Assembly (NCBI GenBank): GCA_012517635.1
Contig: JAAYUP010000155.1
Coordinates: 1 to 12,855, forward strand
DNA: 12,855 nt
DNA from: Candidatus Atribacter alterifermentans
GTDB lineage: Bacteria; Atribacterota; Atribacteria; Atribacterales; Atribacteraceae
Direction: 5' to 3'
Position 1 is the stretch's first letter. Every line of letters starts with the position of its first letter. The position numbers and the translations under genes are program-made. Positions 1 to 7,075 of this stretch are shown here, piece after piece. A model generated the notes under the pieces. It saw nothing but the letters and a program-made list of their open reading frames with translations, had not been told where the DNA came from and made no database searches.

Positions 1-177
1 CAGAGGAGAATTGCTGTTCCCTTAAATGAACTTAAAAAAGTACCTCATATCATTGGCGTTGCAGGAGGATTAGATAAAGTTGATGCAATTATTGGAGCCT
101 TACGTGGTGGGTTTGTAAATCTGTTGGTCATCGATAACTATACTGCCGAGGCCATCATGGAAAAAATAGAGAAATGA
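1..177 (+). CDS. SorC-family transcriptional regulator, C-terminal fragment
   Basis: Frame 1 is open from the first base to the TGA at 175-177 and gives the last 58 residues of a protein whose start lies outside the window. The fragment runs from RRIAVPLNELKKVPHIIGVA through AGGLDKVDAIIGALRGG to a final LLVIDNYTA segment. This is the C-terminal end of the sugar-phosphate-binding domain of SorC/DeoR-type regulators, where the pattern hxGVAgGxxKxxAIxxALrgGxhnxLhxDxxTA is typical. SorC regulators (for example EryD of erythritol operons) usually respond to a phosphorylated pathway intermediate. Its position directly upstream and on the same strand suggests it controls this polyol operon. The DNA-binding N-terminus is not visible, so the family assignment rests on the tail alone. 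Confidence 0.75.
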   Translation, partial: QRRIAVPLNELKKVPHIIGVAGGLDKVDAIIGALRGGFVNLLVIDNYTAEAIMEKIEK

Positions 178-220
178 AAATAAAGAAGAAGCTAATAATT
201 TTATACTTTCCAGTTTTATC

Positions 221-253
221 ATTAAGAGATTTCAAAGTTATTAAGAGTTTCAA
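221..253. repeat. Near-perfect direct repeat, candidate operator
   Basis: ATTAAGAGATTTCAA at 221-235 is repeated as ATTAAGAGTTTCAA at 240-253, differing only by one inserted A, with a start-to-start distance of 19 bases (about two helical turns). It lies in the 111-base gap between the SorC-type regulator and the first dehydrogenase gene. A TATACT hexamer at 202-207 could be a -10 element just upstream, but no convincing -35 is seen. Two same-face half-sites next to a regulator gene suggest an operator. That role is inference. Confidence 0.4.
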
Positions 254-288
254 TAAAAAGAAAATACCTCCAAGAAGGAGTGATCATT

Positions 289-1059
289 TTGGAAGAAAAA
301 CCATATTCTCTCAGTTTTAGTTTGGAAGGGAAAACTGCTTTAATCACTGGAGCTGCAAAAGGAATTGGCAAAGCCATTGCCCAGGTATTTTCAGATCAAA
401 AAGCAAACATCATATTGGTTGATTTAGATCAGGAAGTGATCAATGTAGCCAAATCCCTTCCAGGAGGGATGAATCAAAATCTTCCCATTGTTGCCGATAT
501 TACTAAAAATACCGACCTTAAGAGAATTTATCAGGAGAGCTTTAAAGTATTTCCACGAATTGACATTTTAGTGAACAATGCCGGTGTAGGTGGATTAGAT
601 GATGCTGAAAATCTTTCTGAAGAAGTTTGGGATCACACTATGGCAGTTAATTTGAAAGCCCCTTTTATGCTCTCTCAAATCATTGGTCGAGAGATGATTA
701 AACAAAAAAAAGGAAAAATCATCAACATTGCTTCTCAAGCGGGATTGATTGCCCTTGATAAACATGTGGCTTATTGTTCAAGCAAAGCCGGGATTATTGG
801 CATGACGAAAGTTTTGGCCTTGGAATGGGCTGAATATGGTATTAATGTTAATGCTATTGCTCCAACCGTTATTCTCACTGAATTAGGAATTAAAGCCTGG
901 TCAGGGGAAGTTGGAGAAGCTATGAAAAAGAAGATTCCTCTTCGTCGTTTTGGTTATCCAGAAGAAGTAGCGGCTGCTGCTCTCTATCTGGCCAGCGAGG
1001 CTTCCAATTTAGTGACTGGTGAAACCCTGGTTATTGATGGTGGCTATTGCATTCAATAA
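289..1059 (+). CDS. Short-chain dehydrogenase, GolD / D-threitol dehydrogenase-like
   Basis: Predicted 256-residue cytosolic NAD-dependent polyol dehydrogenase. The TTG at 289 is chosen because AAGGAG at 275-280 sits 8 bases upstream; the earlier GTG at 280 overlaps that ribosome binding site. Visible classical-SDR features: nucleotide loop TGAAKGIG (residues 20-27), an Asp at the end of strand beta-2 (D45, favouring NAD over NADP), NNAG (96-99), and catalytic Ser149, Tyr162 and Lys166 in a YCSSK motif. The segments KVLALEWAEYGINVNAIAPT and PEEVAAAALYLAS and the ending VIDGGYCIQ recall, from memory, the subgroup holding Listeria GolD and mycobacterial D-threitol dehydrogenase. The likely reaction is oxidation of a tetritol or glycerol to the ketose (erythrulose or dihydroxyacetone). 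It is first in the operon, ahead of a polyol-type importer. The substrate is inferred. Confidence 0.8.
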   Translation: MEEKPYSLSFSLEGKTALITGAAKGIGKAIAQVFSDQKANIILVDLDQEVINVAKSLPGGMNQNLPIVADITKNTDLKRIYQESFKVFPRIDILVNNAGVGGLDDAENLSEEVWDHTMAVNLKAPFMLSQIIGREMIKQKKGKIINIASQAGLIALDKHVAYCSSKAGIIGMTKVLALEWAEYGINVNAIAPTVILTELGIKAWSGEVGEAMKKKIPLRRFGYPEEVAAAALYLASEASNLVTGETLVIDGGYCIQ

Positions 1060-1079
1060 TCAGTTTAGTATTGGCGGAT

Positions 1080-1090
1080 AAAGGAGGTGA
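1080..1090 (+). promoter_or_regulatory. Orphan full-length Shine-Dalgarno sequence
   Basis: AAAGGAGGTGA is a complete complement to the 16S anti-SD tail, but no usable reading frame follows. The overlapping GTG at 1086 reads five codons to a TAA, and the ATA/ATT codons 6 to 10 bases downstream hit a stop at 1106. The binding-protein gene has its own site (AGGAGG, 1161-1166). It may be a ribosome standby site or the remnant of a lost small gene. Confidence 0.35.
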
Positions 1091-1173
1091 GAACCAATAA
1101 TTAAGTAAATCAGTGTTTTGTCTTGTGGTGTGGAACTATTTTTGTTAAAAAATATCCAATAGGAGGGATTGAA

Positions 1174-2466
1174 TTGAAATTAAAAAGCTTTATATTCTTC
1201 AATATTATAGTATTGGTTTTAGGTATAACATCCCTAGCATTTGGCTGGAGTTTGGAGGAAGCAGCCAAACCTTATGCCGGTGTAACCTTAAGGTTTATTA
1301 CCGAGACTACTCCTCCCAGTTACTGGGTTGAGGAAGCATTACCGGAATTCGAACAAGCAACTGGTATTAAGGTTATTGTTGAACGGCAAGCCCATCCTCA
1401 CCTTGAGGAAAAAGCACTCATGGATTTTGCTTCAAAAACAGGAATTTATGACATTTTTAACTTCGACTATTCCTGGACAGGAAAATATGTCAAAGCCGGC
1501 TATATTGAGCCCTTTGAACAATTTATAGACAACCCGGCTTTAGCCGATCCGAACAATGACCTCAAAGATTTTTACCCTCGAATGTGGGAAGGAACCATGT
1601 GGGATGGAAAAGCCTATGGATATCCATTTGATAGCGTGATTCAATACCTTTTCTGGAACAAAGCCATATATGATGAGTACGGTGTTGCTGGACCTCCAAA
1701 AAAACCGGATGAATGGATGGATACCATGCAAAAACTCAATCATCCTCCTCAGCTTTACGGAGTAGGAATGATGGCTAAACGTCATTTATCCGTTGTGTGT
1801 GAATGGCTCTGTATATTGTGGGCTTTCCAGGGTCAGTTATATGATGAGAACTACAATGTTTTGTTAAATGATGAAAATGGCATAAAGGCTACTGAATATT
1901 ATAAAAAGATGACCGAATTTGCCCCTCCATGAGTGACCACTTGGACCTGGGATGATGTTAATACTGCACTTCAGCAAGGCACAGTTGCTCAATCAATTCA
2001 GTGGGATGAAAATTATGGAAGCATGGAAAATCCTGAAGAATCAAAAGTCGTTGGACAGATGCGATACGCTCCAGTACCATCCTATGGTGATCCAGTTTCT
2101 CATTATGGTGGATCCAGTCTTGGTATTCCAACTTCTTCTAAGAACAAAGAAGCAGCATTTCTCTTCATTCAATGGGCAACTAGTAAGGACATTCAACTTC
2201 GTGGTGTAGGGAAAGGTTCTTCCCCAACTCGAATGTCAGTTTATACGGTTCAGGAACTTCGGGATAAATATCCAAGTTTTGCTGCGACCGATGAAGCTGC
2301 AGCAACAACTGGTTGGCGACCAAGAATCCCAGAATGGGATGATATGGTTGAAACTCTTGCCTTGGAAATTAACTCGGTTGTAGCTGGAGCAAAAGATGTG
2401 AAATCTGCTTTGGATACTTCTGCAGCAAAGGTAGATGAACTTTTAAAAAGCGGTGGATATAAATAA
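1174..2466 (+). pseudogene. ABC transporter substrate-binding protein (CUT1, polyol/sugar), interrupted by in-frame TGA
   Basis: One continuous frame encodes a 430-codon family-1 extracellular binding protein, the usual length, but codon 253 (1930-1932) is TGA. Start TTG 1174 has AGGAGG at 1161-1166, 7 bases upstream. A signal peptide is evident: Lys2 and Lys4, a hydrophobic stretch at about 5-20, then SLAFG; there is no lipobox Cys. The mature part has typical binding-protein features (PEFEQATGIKV, SKTGIYDIFNFDY, WDGKAYGYPFDS). After the stop the frame resumes at once with VTTWTWDDVN and continues to a normal C-terminus ending KVDELLKSGGYK. Related proteins usually have PPGV..W.WD here, so TGA most likely replaced GGA (Gly). 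As written, two pieces result (1174-1932 and 1933-2466). The second piece's GTG has no ribosome binding site. It is either a recent nonsense mutation or a sequence error. The intact protein would deliver a polyol to the two permeases downstream. Confidence 0.85.
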
Positions 2467-2490
2467 GTAATCAATCATTCATTTGAAATA

Positions 2491-2527
2491 TTTGCTGCAC
2501 AGAGATATACCACCTCTGTGCAGCAAA
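2491..2527 (+). promoter_or_regulatory. Strong intercistronic hairpin between binding protein and permease
   Basis: TTTGCTGCACAGAG (2491-2504) and CTCTGTGCAGCAAA (2514-2527) form a perfect 14-bp stem with a 9-base loop. It starts 25 bases after the binding-protein stop and ends 3 bases before the GGGGGAG ribosome binding site of the first permease. It is followed by A and G rather than a T run, so it is not a standard intrinsic terminator. In sugar ABC operons (malE-malF is the classical case) such structures stabilise the binding-protein transcript and lower permease expression. That role is inferred from position. Confidence 0.8.
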
Positions 2528-2542
2528 AAGGGGGAGAGTCGG

Positions 2543-3475
2543 TTGTCGGTAAAAAAACTTTCACTTTTTCAACGTTTTGGTTTCTGGATCTCAAGTACTG
2601 AAACCAAGTTTAAATGGGCTTTATTGCTCCCCACCATTATTTTATTGGCTATAATAACTGTTTATCCAACTATTTATGCCTTTAACCTTTCGCTATCCGA
2701 TTATAACTTGGCTCGGGCAGCCGATAGCTTGAAAGGGTATATTGGTTTGGATAATTTCCGAAATATATTAAAAGATCCGACTTTTTGGAGTTCTCTTCGT
2801 ACAACGGTTACCTTTACTGTGGTCGTTGTTATAATTGAGTTCTTCTTAGGATTAGGCATTGCACTCATCTTGCAAGGAACAGTAACCGGTTCAAAAATTA
2901 TCAGAACCTTTATATTACTCCCCATGATTATGGCACCAATTGTGGTTGGGCTTACTTGGACCTATCTCTATCAATCTGAGTTTGGGTTAGTGACATTTAT
3001 CCTTCGCAAACTTCATCTCATGAGTTATACGACAGCTCCTTTAGCCGATGTGAATAGTGCCTTACCAGCTCTTATGGTAGTTGATATCTGGCAATGGACG
3101 CCTTTTCTCATTATGGTTTTATTGGCTGGTTTAGAAGCTTTACCTACTGCTCCCTATGAAGCTGCCCGAATTGATAAGGCTTCACCGTTTTTAGTGTTTC
3201 GGAAAATTACCCTTCCTTTGCTTCAACCGGTTATTCTCATCGTTTTAGTTTTAAGAATTATGGACGCTATTCGGGTTTTCGATATTGTATATGCATTAAC
3301 AGAAGGTGGTCCAGGAGAGGCGACCGATGTTTTAAGCATGTTCATTTATCGGAATGCCTTTTACCTCTGGGGGATTGGTAAAGCTTCGGCAATTTCGTTT
3401 ATCTTGCTGTATATTATAATGATTGTTTCGGTTATTTTAGTAAATCTTTTAAGCCGGGCAAAGCAGGCGGTTTGA
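2543..3475 (+). CDS. ABC transporter permease 1 (CUT1, MalF/UgpA type)
   Basis: A 310-residue inner-membrane permease. The TTG at 2543 is preferred because GGGGGAG at 2530-2536 lies 6 bases upstream; the longer frame from 2483 would run through the hairpin and has no ribosome binding site. About six membrane segments are visible, the first near residues 25-45 (WALLLPTIILLAIITVYPTI). The coupling EAA loop reads EAARIDKASPFLVFRKITLP; the usual Gly of the EAAxxDGA motif is Lys. Typical family segments are also present: SLSDYNL, a Leu/Val-rich helix after the first periplasmic loop, and EGGPGEATDVLSMFIY near the end, which is characteristic of the MalF/UgpA partner. It would pair with the second permease and couple to the ATPases encoded downstream. 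It ends in TGA, showing that UGA acts as a stop in this genome. Confidence 0.92.
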   Translation: MSVKKLSLFQRFGFWISSTETKFKWALLLPTIILLAIITVYPTIYAFNLSLSDYNLARAADSLKGYIGLDNFRNILKDPTFWSSLRTTVTFTVVVVIIEFFLGLGIALILQGTVTGSKIIRTFILLPMIMAPIVVGLTWTYLYQSEFGLVTFILRKLHLMSYTTAPLADVNSALPALMVVDIWQWTPFLIMVLLAGLEALPTAPYEAARIDKASPFLVFRKITLPLLQPVILIVLVLRIMDAIRVFDIVYALTEGGPGEATDVLSMFIYRNAFYLWGIGKASAISFILLYIIMIVSVILVNLLSRAKQAV

Positions 3476-3527
3476 CTCCATGAGAAGCTGAATGGGATAG
3501 ACAATACTGATTTTGGGGTGGTTACTC

Positions 3528-4352
3528 TTGGAAAAAAACAAAACGAAAACCATAATCGCTATAATTATTATTGGGATTATTTTGGTGGTAAACGTGATGC
3601 CTTTTTTATGGCTTATATTAACATCGCTAAAAACCCGACTCGATATTTTTGCTATACCACCAAAATTCTTTTTTCATCCTACAGCTAAAAATTTTATATC
3701 TGCTTTTACTAAGCGTCATTTTTTACCAATGTTTTACAATAGCCTTATCATATCGGCGAGTACGACGTTACTTTCTCTGGCAGTTGGAACCCTTGGGGCT
3801 TATTCATTAGCTCGTTTTAAGCTATTTGGAGATAAACATATTTCGTTTTGGATCTTAAGCACCCGTATGTTTCCTCCCATTGTTTTAGTCATTCCGTTTT
3901 TTATTGTGGCAACTCGTTGGGGACTTCACGATACTCGATCACTTTTAGTAATTGTTTATACCACATTTAATTTACCTTTTGTGGTTTGGATTATGAGGAG
4001 TTTTTTTGAAGATATACCAAAGGATCTTGAAAAAGCGGCCATGGTCGATGGATATTCCAGGTGGGATGCATTTTGGAAGGTCATTTTACCTCTCAGTGCT
4101 CCAGGGTTGGTAACCACTGCTATTCTTTGTTTTATCTTTTCATGGAACGAGTTTCTGTTTGCCAATGTTTTAACTGCTGCTATGGCAAAGACGGTCCCAG
4201 TAGGTATCCGAGGTTTAGTGACCTCACGGGCGATTGAATGGGGTGAAATAGCTGCCGTTGCAACTTTACAAGTTATTCCCGTTTTAGTATTTACATTTGC
4301 CGTTCAAAAGTACATCATCCGTGGTTTAACCTTGGGTGCTGTGAAGGGATGA
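3528..4352 (+). CDS. ABC transporter permease 2 (CUT1, MalG/UgpE type)
   Basis: A 274-residue inner-membrane permease and the second half of the translocation pore. TTG 3528 is preferred over the in-frame TTG at 3513 because a GGGGTGG sequence at 3515-3521 gives proper spacing; this is a weak site, so the start is moderately certain. Residues 6-30 form the first membrane helix (Ile-rich, ending VVNVMPFLWLILTSLK, the usual MalG opening). PPKFFFHPTAKNF follows as in MalG/UgpE homologues, and the EAA loop reads EKAAMVDGYSRWDAFWKVIL with the conserved Asp-Gly. The C-terminal segment VQKYIIRGLTLGAVKG matches the family's typical ending (RGLtlGAVKG). It lies 52 bases after permease 1 in the same operon. 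Confidence 0.92.
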   Translation: MEKNKTKTIIAIIIIGIILVVNVMPFLWLILTSLKTRLDIFAIPPKFFFHPTAKNFISAFTKRHFLPMFYNSLIISASTTLLSLAVGTLGAYSLARFKLFGDKHISFWILSTRMFPPIVLVIPFFIVATRWGLHDTRSLLVIVYTTFNLPFVVWIMRSFFEDIPKDLEKAAMVDGYSRWDAFWKVILPLSAPGLVTTAILCFIFSWNEFLFANVLTAAMAKTVPVGIRGLVTSRAIEWGEIAAVATLQVIPVLVFTFAVQKYIIRGLTLGAVKG

Positions 4353-4398
4353 TTATTTTTTAAAAGGATGCAATGAACTAAAAAGGATGTGAAGTCTA

Positions 4399-4638
4399 GT
4401 GGATTTTGGTTTTGGAGATCGAGTTTTTGTTTCAATTATGACTACTTTTGGTCTTGGTTTTTTGTGGCTAGGTTGGCTGGAAAAATATCTTCCAATCTGG
4501 ATTGTTCCTTTGATCGGGTTGTTTTTTGCTTTTCTACTCATTATTCCCTGGTATCGGAAATTTAATCGAGAAAGAATCCAGGAAAAAGAGGAATTATTAA
4601 AAATGAGAAATGGCATTGCGAAAAGGATGGAATCTTAA
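4399..4638 (+). CDS. Small two-helix membrane protein, GlpU/DUF2160-like
   Basis: A 79-residue protein starting at GTG 4399 behind AAGGATGTGA (a one-mismatch version of GGAGGTGA). Its stop TAA (4636-4638) touches the ATG of the first ATPase, so the two are probably translationally coupled. It has two hydrophobic helices, at about residues 12-27 and 32-51, then a highly charged tail with acidic and basic clusters (RKFNRERIQEKEELLKMRNG) that looks cytoplasmic. The N-terminal pattern GDRVFVSIMTTF...WLGW resembles, from memory, the C-terminal half of DUF2160 proteins such as GlpU, which accompany the two-ATPase glycerol importer GlpSTPQUV. The neighbours here (two permeases, two different ATPases, one binding protein) repeat that arrangement. 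It is probably an accessory subunit of this importer. The homology call is moderate because the protein is short. Confidence 0.7.
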   Translation: MDFGFGDRVFVSIMTTFGLGFLWLGWLEKYLPIWIVPLIGLFFAFLLIIPWYRKFNRERIQEKEELLKMRNGIAKRMES

Positions 4639-5763
4639 ATGGCGTGTTTAACCCTGAGGAACGTATGGAAAAAATACGGGAAGGTAGTTGCATTAAAAGG
4701 GATCAATTGTGAAGTGAAGGACGGAGAGCTATTAACGATTTTAGGACCATCGGGAGCTGGGAAAACTTCACTTCTTCAAACGATCGCAGGAGTTGAAGAA
4801 ATCGTTGCTGGGGAAATTTATATTGATAAACAAAGAGTTGATCAACTTCCTCCACCTGAAAGAGATGTAGCCATGGTTTTTGAGACGTATGCTCTTTATC
4901 CGAATAAGACGGTTTATCAAAATATGGCTTTCCCCTTACATTCTCCTTTTAGAAAATTACCAAAAAATGAAATCGATCAAAAGGTTAAAGAAATTGCTCG
5001 GCTTCTTCAAATTGATTGGTTATTGGAAAGAAATGTTTCTCAACTGAGTGGTGGTCAAAGACAAAGAGTAGCTTTAGGCCGAATGTTAGTGAGAAATCCT
5101 AAAATTTTTTTAATGGATGAACCAATTGCTCATCTTGATGCAAAGCTACGCCATCGGCTTCGGGGGGAATTAAAAAATATTCAAAGAAAGTTCGGGATTA
5201 CAACTCTTTATACCACCCATGATTACCGAGAAGCTTTGGGAATGGGCGATCGAGTCATTGTCTTAAATCAAGGAAACGTTTTACAGATTGCTGAACCGGA
5301 AAAAATCTTTAAATTTCCTAAGAATGATTTTGTTGGTGGGTTGGTTGGAGATCCTCCAATGAATTTTTTTATGAGTTATTTAACCTCGAACTCTTCCGGA
5401 ATCGTTCTTCGGAATGAAGCTTTCGAAATACTTTTAGACCAAAAAATGACCGAAATTACCAGCAAACTCAATATTGATCATTTGAAGATTGGATTACGCC
5501 CTTCTGACATTTTGGTGAGTATGACTCCAAAGGAAAATTTTTTTCCAGCAGAAATATATGTCTTTGAACCTTTAGGTATGATACAAATTCTTACTTTGGC
5601 TCAGCAGAAAATAAAATTTCAGGTGAAATATTCAGGCTCTTTCAATTTCGAGATGGGTCAAAAGGTCTATTTTGGTTTTCAACCAGATAAAATTCACTAT
5701 TTCCATCCAAATACTGGTCTGAATGTATTGTTTGAGGAAGAGGAATTTTTTAATACGCATTAA
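4639..5763 (+). CDS. ABC transporter ATPase 1 (MalK/GlpS-type, with TOBE region)
   Basis: A 374-residue nucleotide-binding subunit. ATG 4639 directly follows the previous stop, with AAAGGATGG at 4621-4629 as ribosome binding site. Walker A GPSGAGKTS (36-44), signature LSGGQ (136-140), Walker B IFLMDE (156-161) and switch His194 are intact. The Q-loop residue is Glu82 (VFETYALYP) instead of Gln. The D-loop reads AHLD. Residues after about 235, including VGDPPMNFF, form the C-terminal MalK-like regulatory (TOBE) region. The second ATPase gene 27 bases downstream encodes a clear paralogue, so a heterodimeric motor is likely, as for GlpS/GlpT of the glycerol importer. The motif set suggests an active ATPase. 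Confidence 0.92.
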   Translation: MACLTLRNVWKKYGKVVALKGINCEVKDGELLTILGPSGAGKTSLLQTIAGVEEIVAGEIYIDKQRVDQLPPPERDVAMVFETYALYPNKTVYQNMAFPLHSPFRKLPKNEIDQKVKEIARLLQIDWLLERNVSQLSGGQRQRVALGRMLVRNPKIFLMDEPIAHLDAKLRHRLRGELKNIQRKFGITTLYTTHDYREALGMGDRVIVLNQGNVLQIAEPEKIFKFPKNDFVGGLVGDPPMNFFMSYLTSNSSGIVLRNEAFEILLDQKMTEITSKLNIDHLKIGLRPSDILVSMTPKENFFPAEIYVFEPLGMIQILTLAQQKIKFQVKYSGSFNFEMGQKVYFGFQPDKIHYFHPNTGLNVLFEEEEFFNTH

Positions 5764-5790
5764 GATTGAGATGAATGGATGTGAATAAAA

Positions 5791-6900
5791 TTGGCTAATG
5801 TAGAATTAAAAAAGCTATGGAAGAAATATGGAAAGGTTGAAGCAGTGAAGGGAATCGACCTTTCTATAAAAGATCGTGAATTTGTTGCATTTTTAGGACC
5901 TTCTGGATGTGGGAAAACTTCAACCATGAGGATGATCGCCGGTTTAGAAAAAATCACTGAGGGAGAAATTTATATTGGTGATCGATTAGTCAACGAATTG
6001 GATCCGGGAACCCGTAACATAGCTATGGCTTTTGAATCTTATGCATTATATCCACCAATGACGGTTTTTGATAATATTGCCTTTCCGTTGCGTGCTATGA
6101 AATTTCCAGAAAATGAAATAAAAAATCGTGTCCAAAGATTAGCCGAAATTTTAGAATTAACTGATGTAATGGCCAAATATCCAAAAGGTTTAAGTGGAGG
6201 TCATCAACAAAGAGTCTCACTAGCTCGAGCGTTAGTGCGAGATGCTGATGTTTATTTATTAGATGAGCCAATTTCTCATCTCGATACCAAAATGAGAAAC
6301 CGAATGAGAGCAGAATTGAAAAGAATACATGGAGAATTAGGGAAAACCATGATCTATGTTACTCACGATCAGGTTGAAGCTTTAGCCATGGCCGACAAGG
6401 TGGTGGTCATGAATTTTGGAGTGATTCAACAGGTAGGGACACCACAAGAAATTTATTTTAAGCCACAAAATTTGTTTGTAGCTGACTTTGTAGGGGACCC
6501 CCCAATGAATTTTATTGACTGTTCTGTTGAACTGAAAGAGCAAAGTTTTAAATTGCTGTTTTCTGGTCATTCAGTTGAAATTTGTGATGAAAAAAAGGTT
6601 GAGAGATTAAAAGGATTGGAAAATGTTTTATCACGAAAGTGGGTATTCGGTATTCGTCCAACTCACTTGCAAATAGTAAAAAGCGAATTCAATTTTAGTT
6701 CTAATTTGATTCCAGGGGTTATTTATGCAGTTGAACCATTAGGGGATTCTAAAATTATTCACGTTCTTTGCGCTGATAAATCGCTTTTGGTCGAGACTAC
6801 TCCTGATTTTGCTGGTTTTGAGGATGAAAAGATATTTTTAAAAATTGACAGTGATTACCTATTTCTTTTTGATAAAGAAACCGAGCAAATGGTATTATAA
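5791..6900 (+). CDS. ABC transporter ATPase 2 (MalK/GlpT-type, with TOBE region)
   Basis: A 369-residue nucleotide-binding subunit starting at TTG 5791; the upstream GGATGTGA (5777-5784) is a weak ribosome binding site similar to the one before the small membrane protein. Walker A GPSGCGKTS (36-44), Walker B VYLLDE (154-159) and switch His192 are present. Three positions are unusual: the Q-loop residue is Glu82 (AFESYALYP), the signature is LSGGH (134-138) with His in place of Gln, and the D-loop reads SHLD. A TOBE-containing C-terminal region follows from about residue 235, after VGDPPMNF. It is closely related to the preceding ATPase over the whole length, including PPMNF and the opening LWKKYGKV, so the pair arose by duplication and presumably works as a heterodimer. 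A weak hairpin and T run follow the gene. Confidence 0.92.
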   Translation: MANVELKKLWKKYGKVEAVKGIDLSIKDREFVAFLGPSGCGKTSTMRMIAGLEKITEGEIYIGDRLVNELDPGTRNIAMAFESYALYPPMTVFDNIAFPLRAMKFPENEIKNRVQRLAEILELTDVMAKYPKGLSGGHQQRVSLARALVRDADVYLLDEPISHLDTKMRNRMRAELKRIHGELGKTMIYVTHDQVEALAMADKVVVMNFGVIQQVGTPQEIYFKPQNLFVADFVGDPPMNFIDCSVELKEQSFKLLFSGHSVEICDEKKVERLKGLENVLSRKWVFGIRPTHLQIVKSEFNFSSNLIPGVIYAVEPLGDSKIIHVLCADKSLLVETTPDFAGFEDEKIFLKIDSDYLFLFDKETEQMVL

Positions 6901-6934
6901 TTATAAAGAAAAATTTTAAACCTTGATATGGAGC

Positions 6935-6962
6935 AAGAAGGTATTTTTCTTCTATTTTTTTT
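6935..6962 (+). terminator. Possible weak terminator after the importer genes
   Basis: AGAAG (6936-6940) and CTTCT (6949-6953) can form a 5-bp stem with an 8-base loop, followed by a run of eight T bases (6955-6962). The stem is short and not GC-rich, so termination would be partial at most. Confidence 0.35.
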
Positions 6963-7011
6963 GCCAACGATTAAAAAAGCGTCTGAAAGAGTCAAAAAAT
7001 TTATTCGAGTC

Positions 7012-7039
7012 TTGTTTTCAATAGCAGAGTTGATATATT
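7012..7039 (+). promoter_or_regulatory. Candidate promoter before the second dehydrogenase
   Basis: TTGTTT (7012-7017) and TATATT (7034-7039) are separated by 16 bases. The -10 matches five of six consensus positions and the -35 only three. It lies in the 175-base gap after the importer genes and just downstream of a possible weak terminator, where a second transcription start would be expected. Confidence 0.3.
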
Positions 7040-7075
7040 AAAAATAGAAAGGATTTATTGAAAGGAGGAATTTCT

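Noticed and set aside
1930..1932. UGA recoded as glycine (as in Absconditabacteria/Gracilibacteria) or as selenocysteine in the binding protein
   Set aside because: UGA ends at least four other genes here (both permeases, the second dehydrogenase and the FGGY kinase), glycine uses GGN codons throughout, and the other interrupted gene has TAA, which such recoding would not explain. Binding proteins are not selenoproteins.
2250..2474. Minus-strand open frames inside the binding protein, permease and kinase genes
   Set aside because: They lie opposite well-supported conserved genes, have no ribosome binding sites, and their translations show no recognisable protein features.
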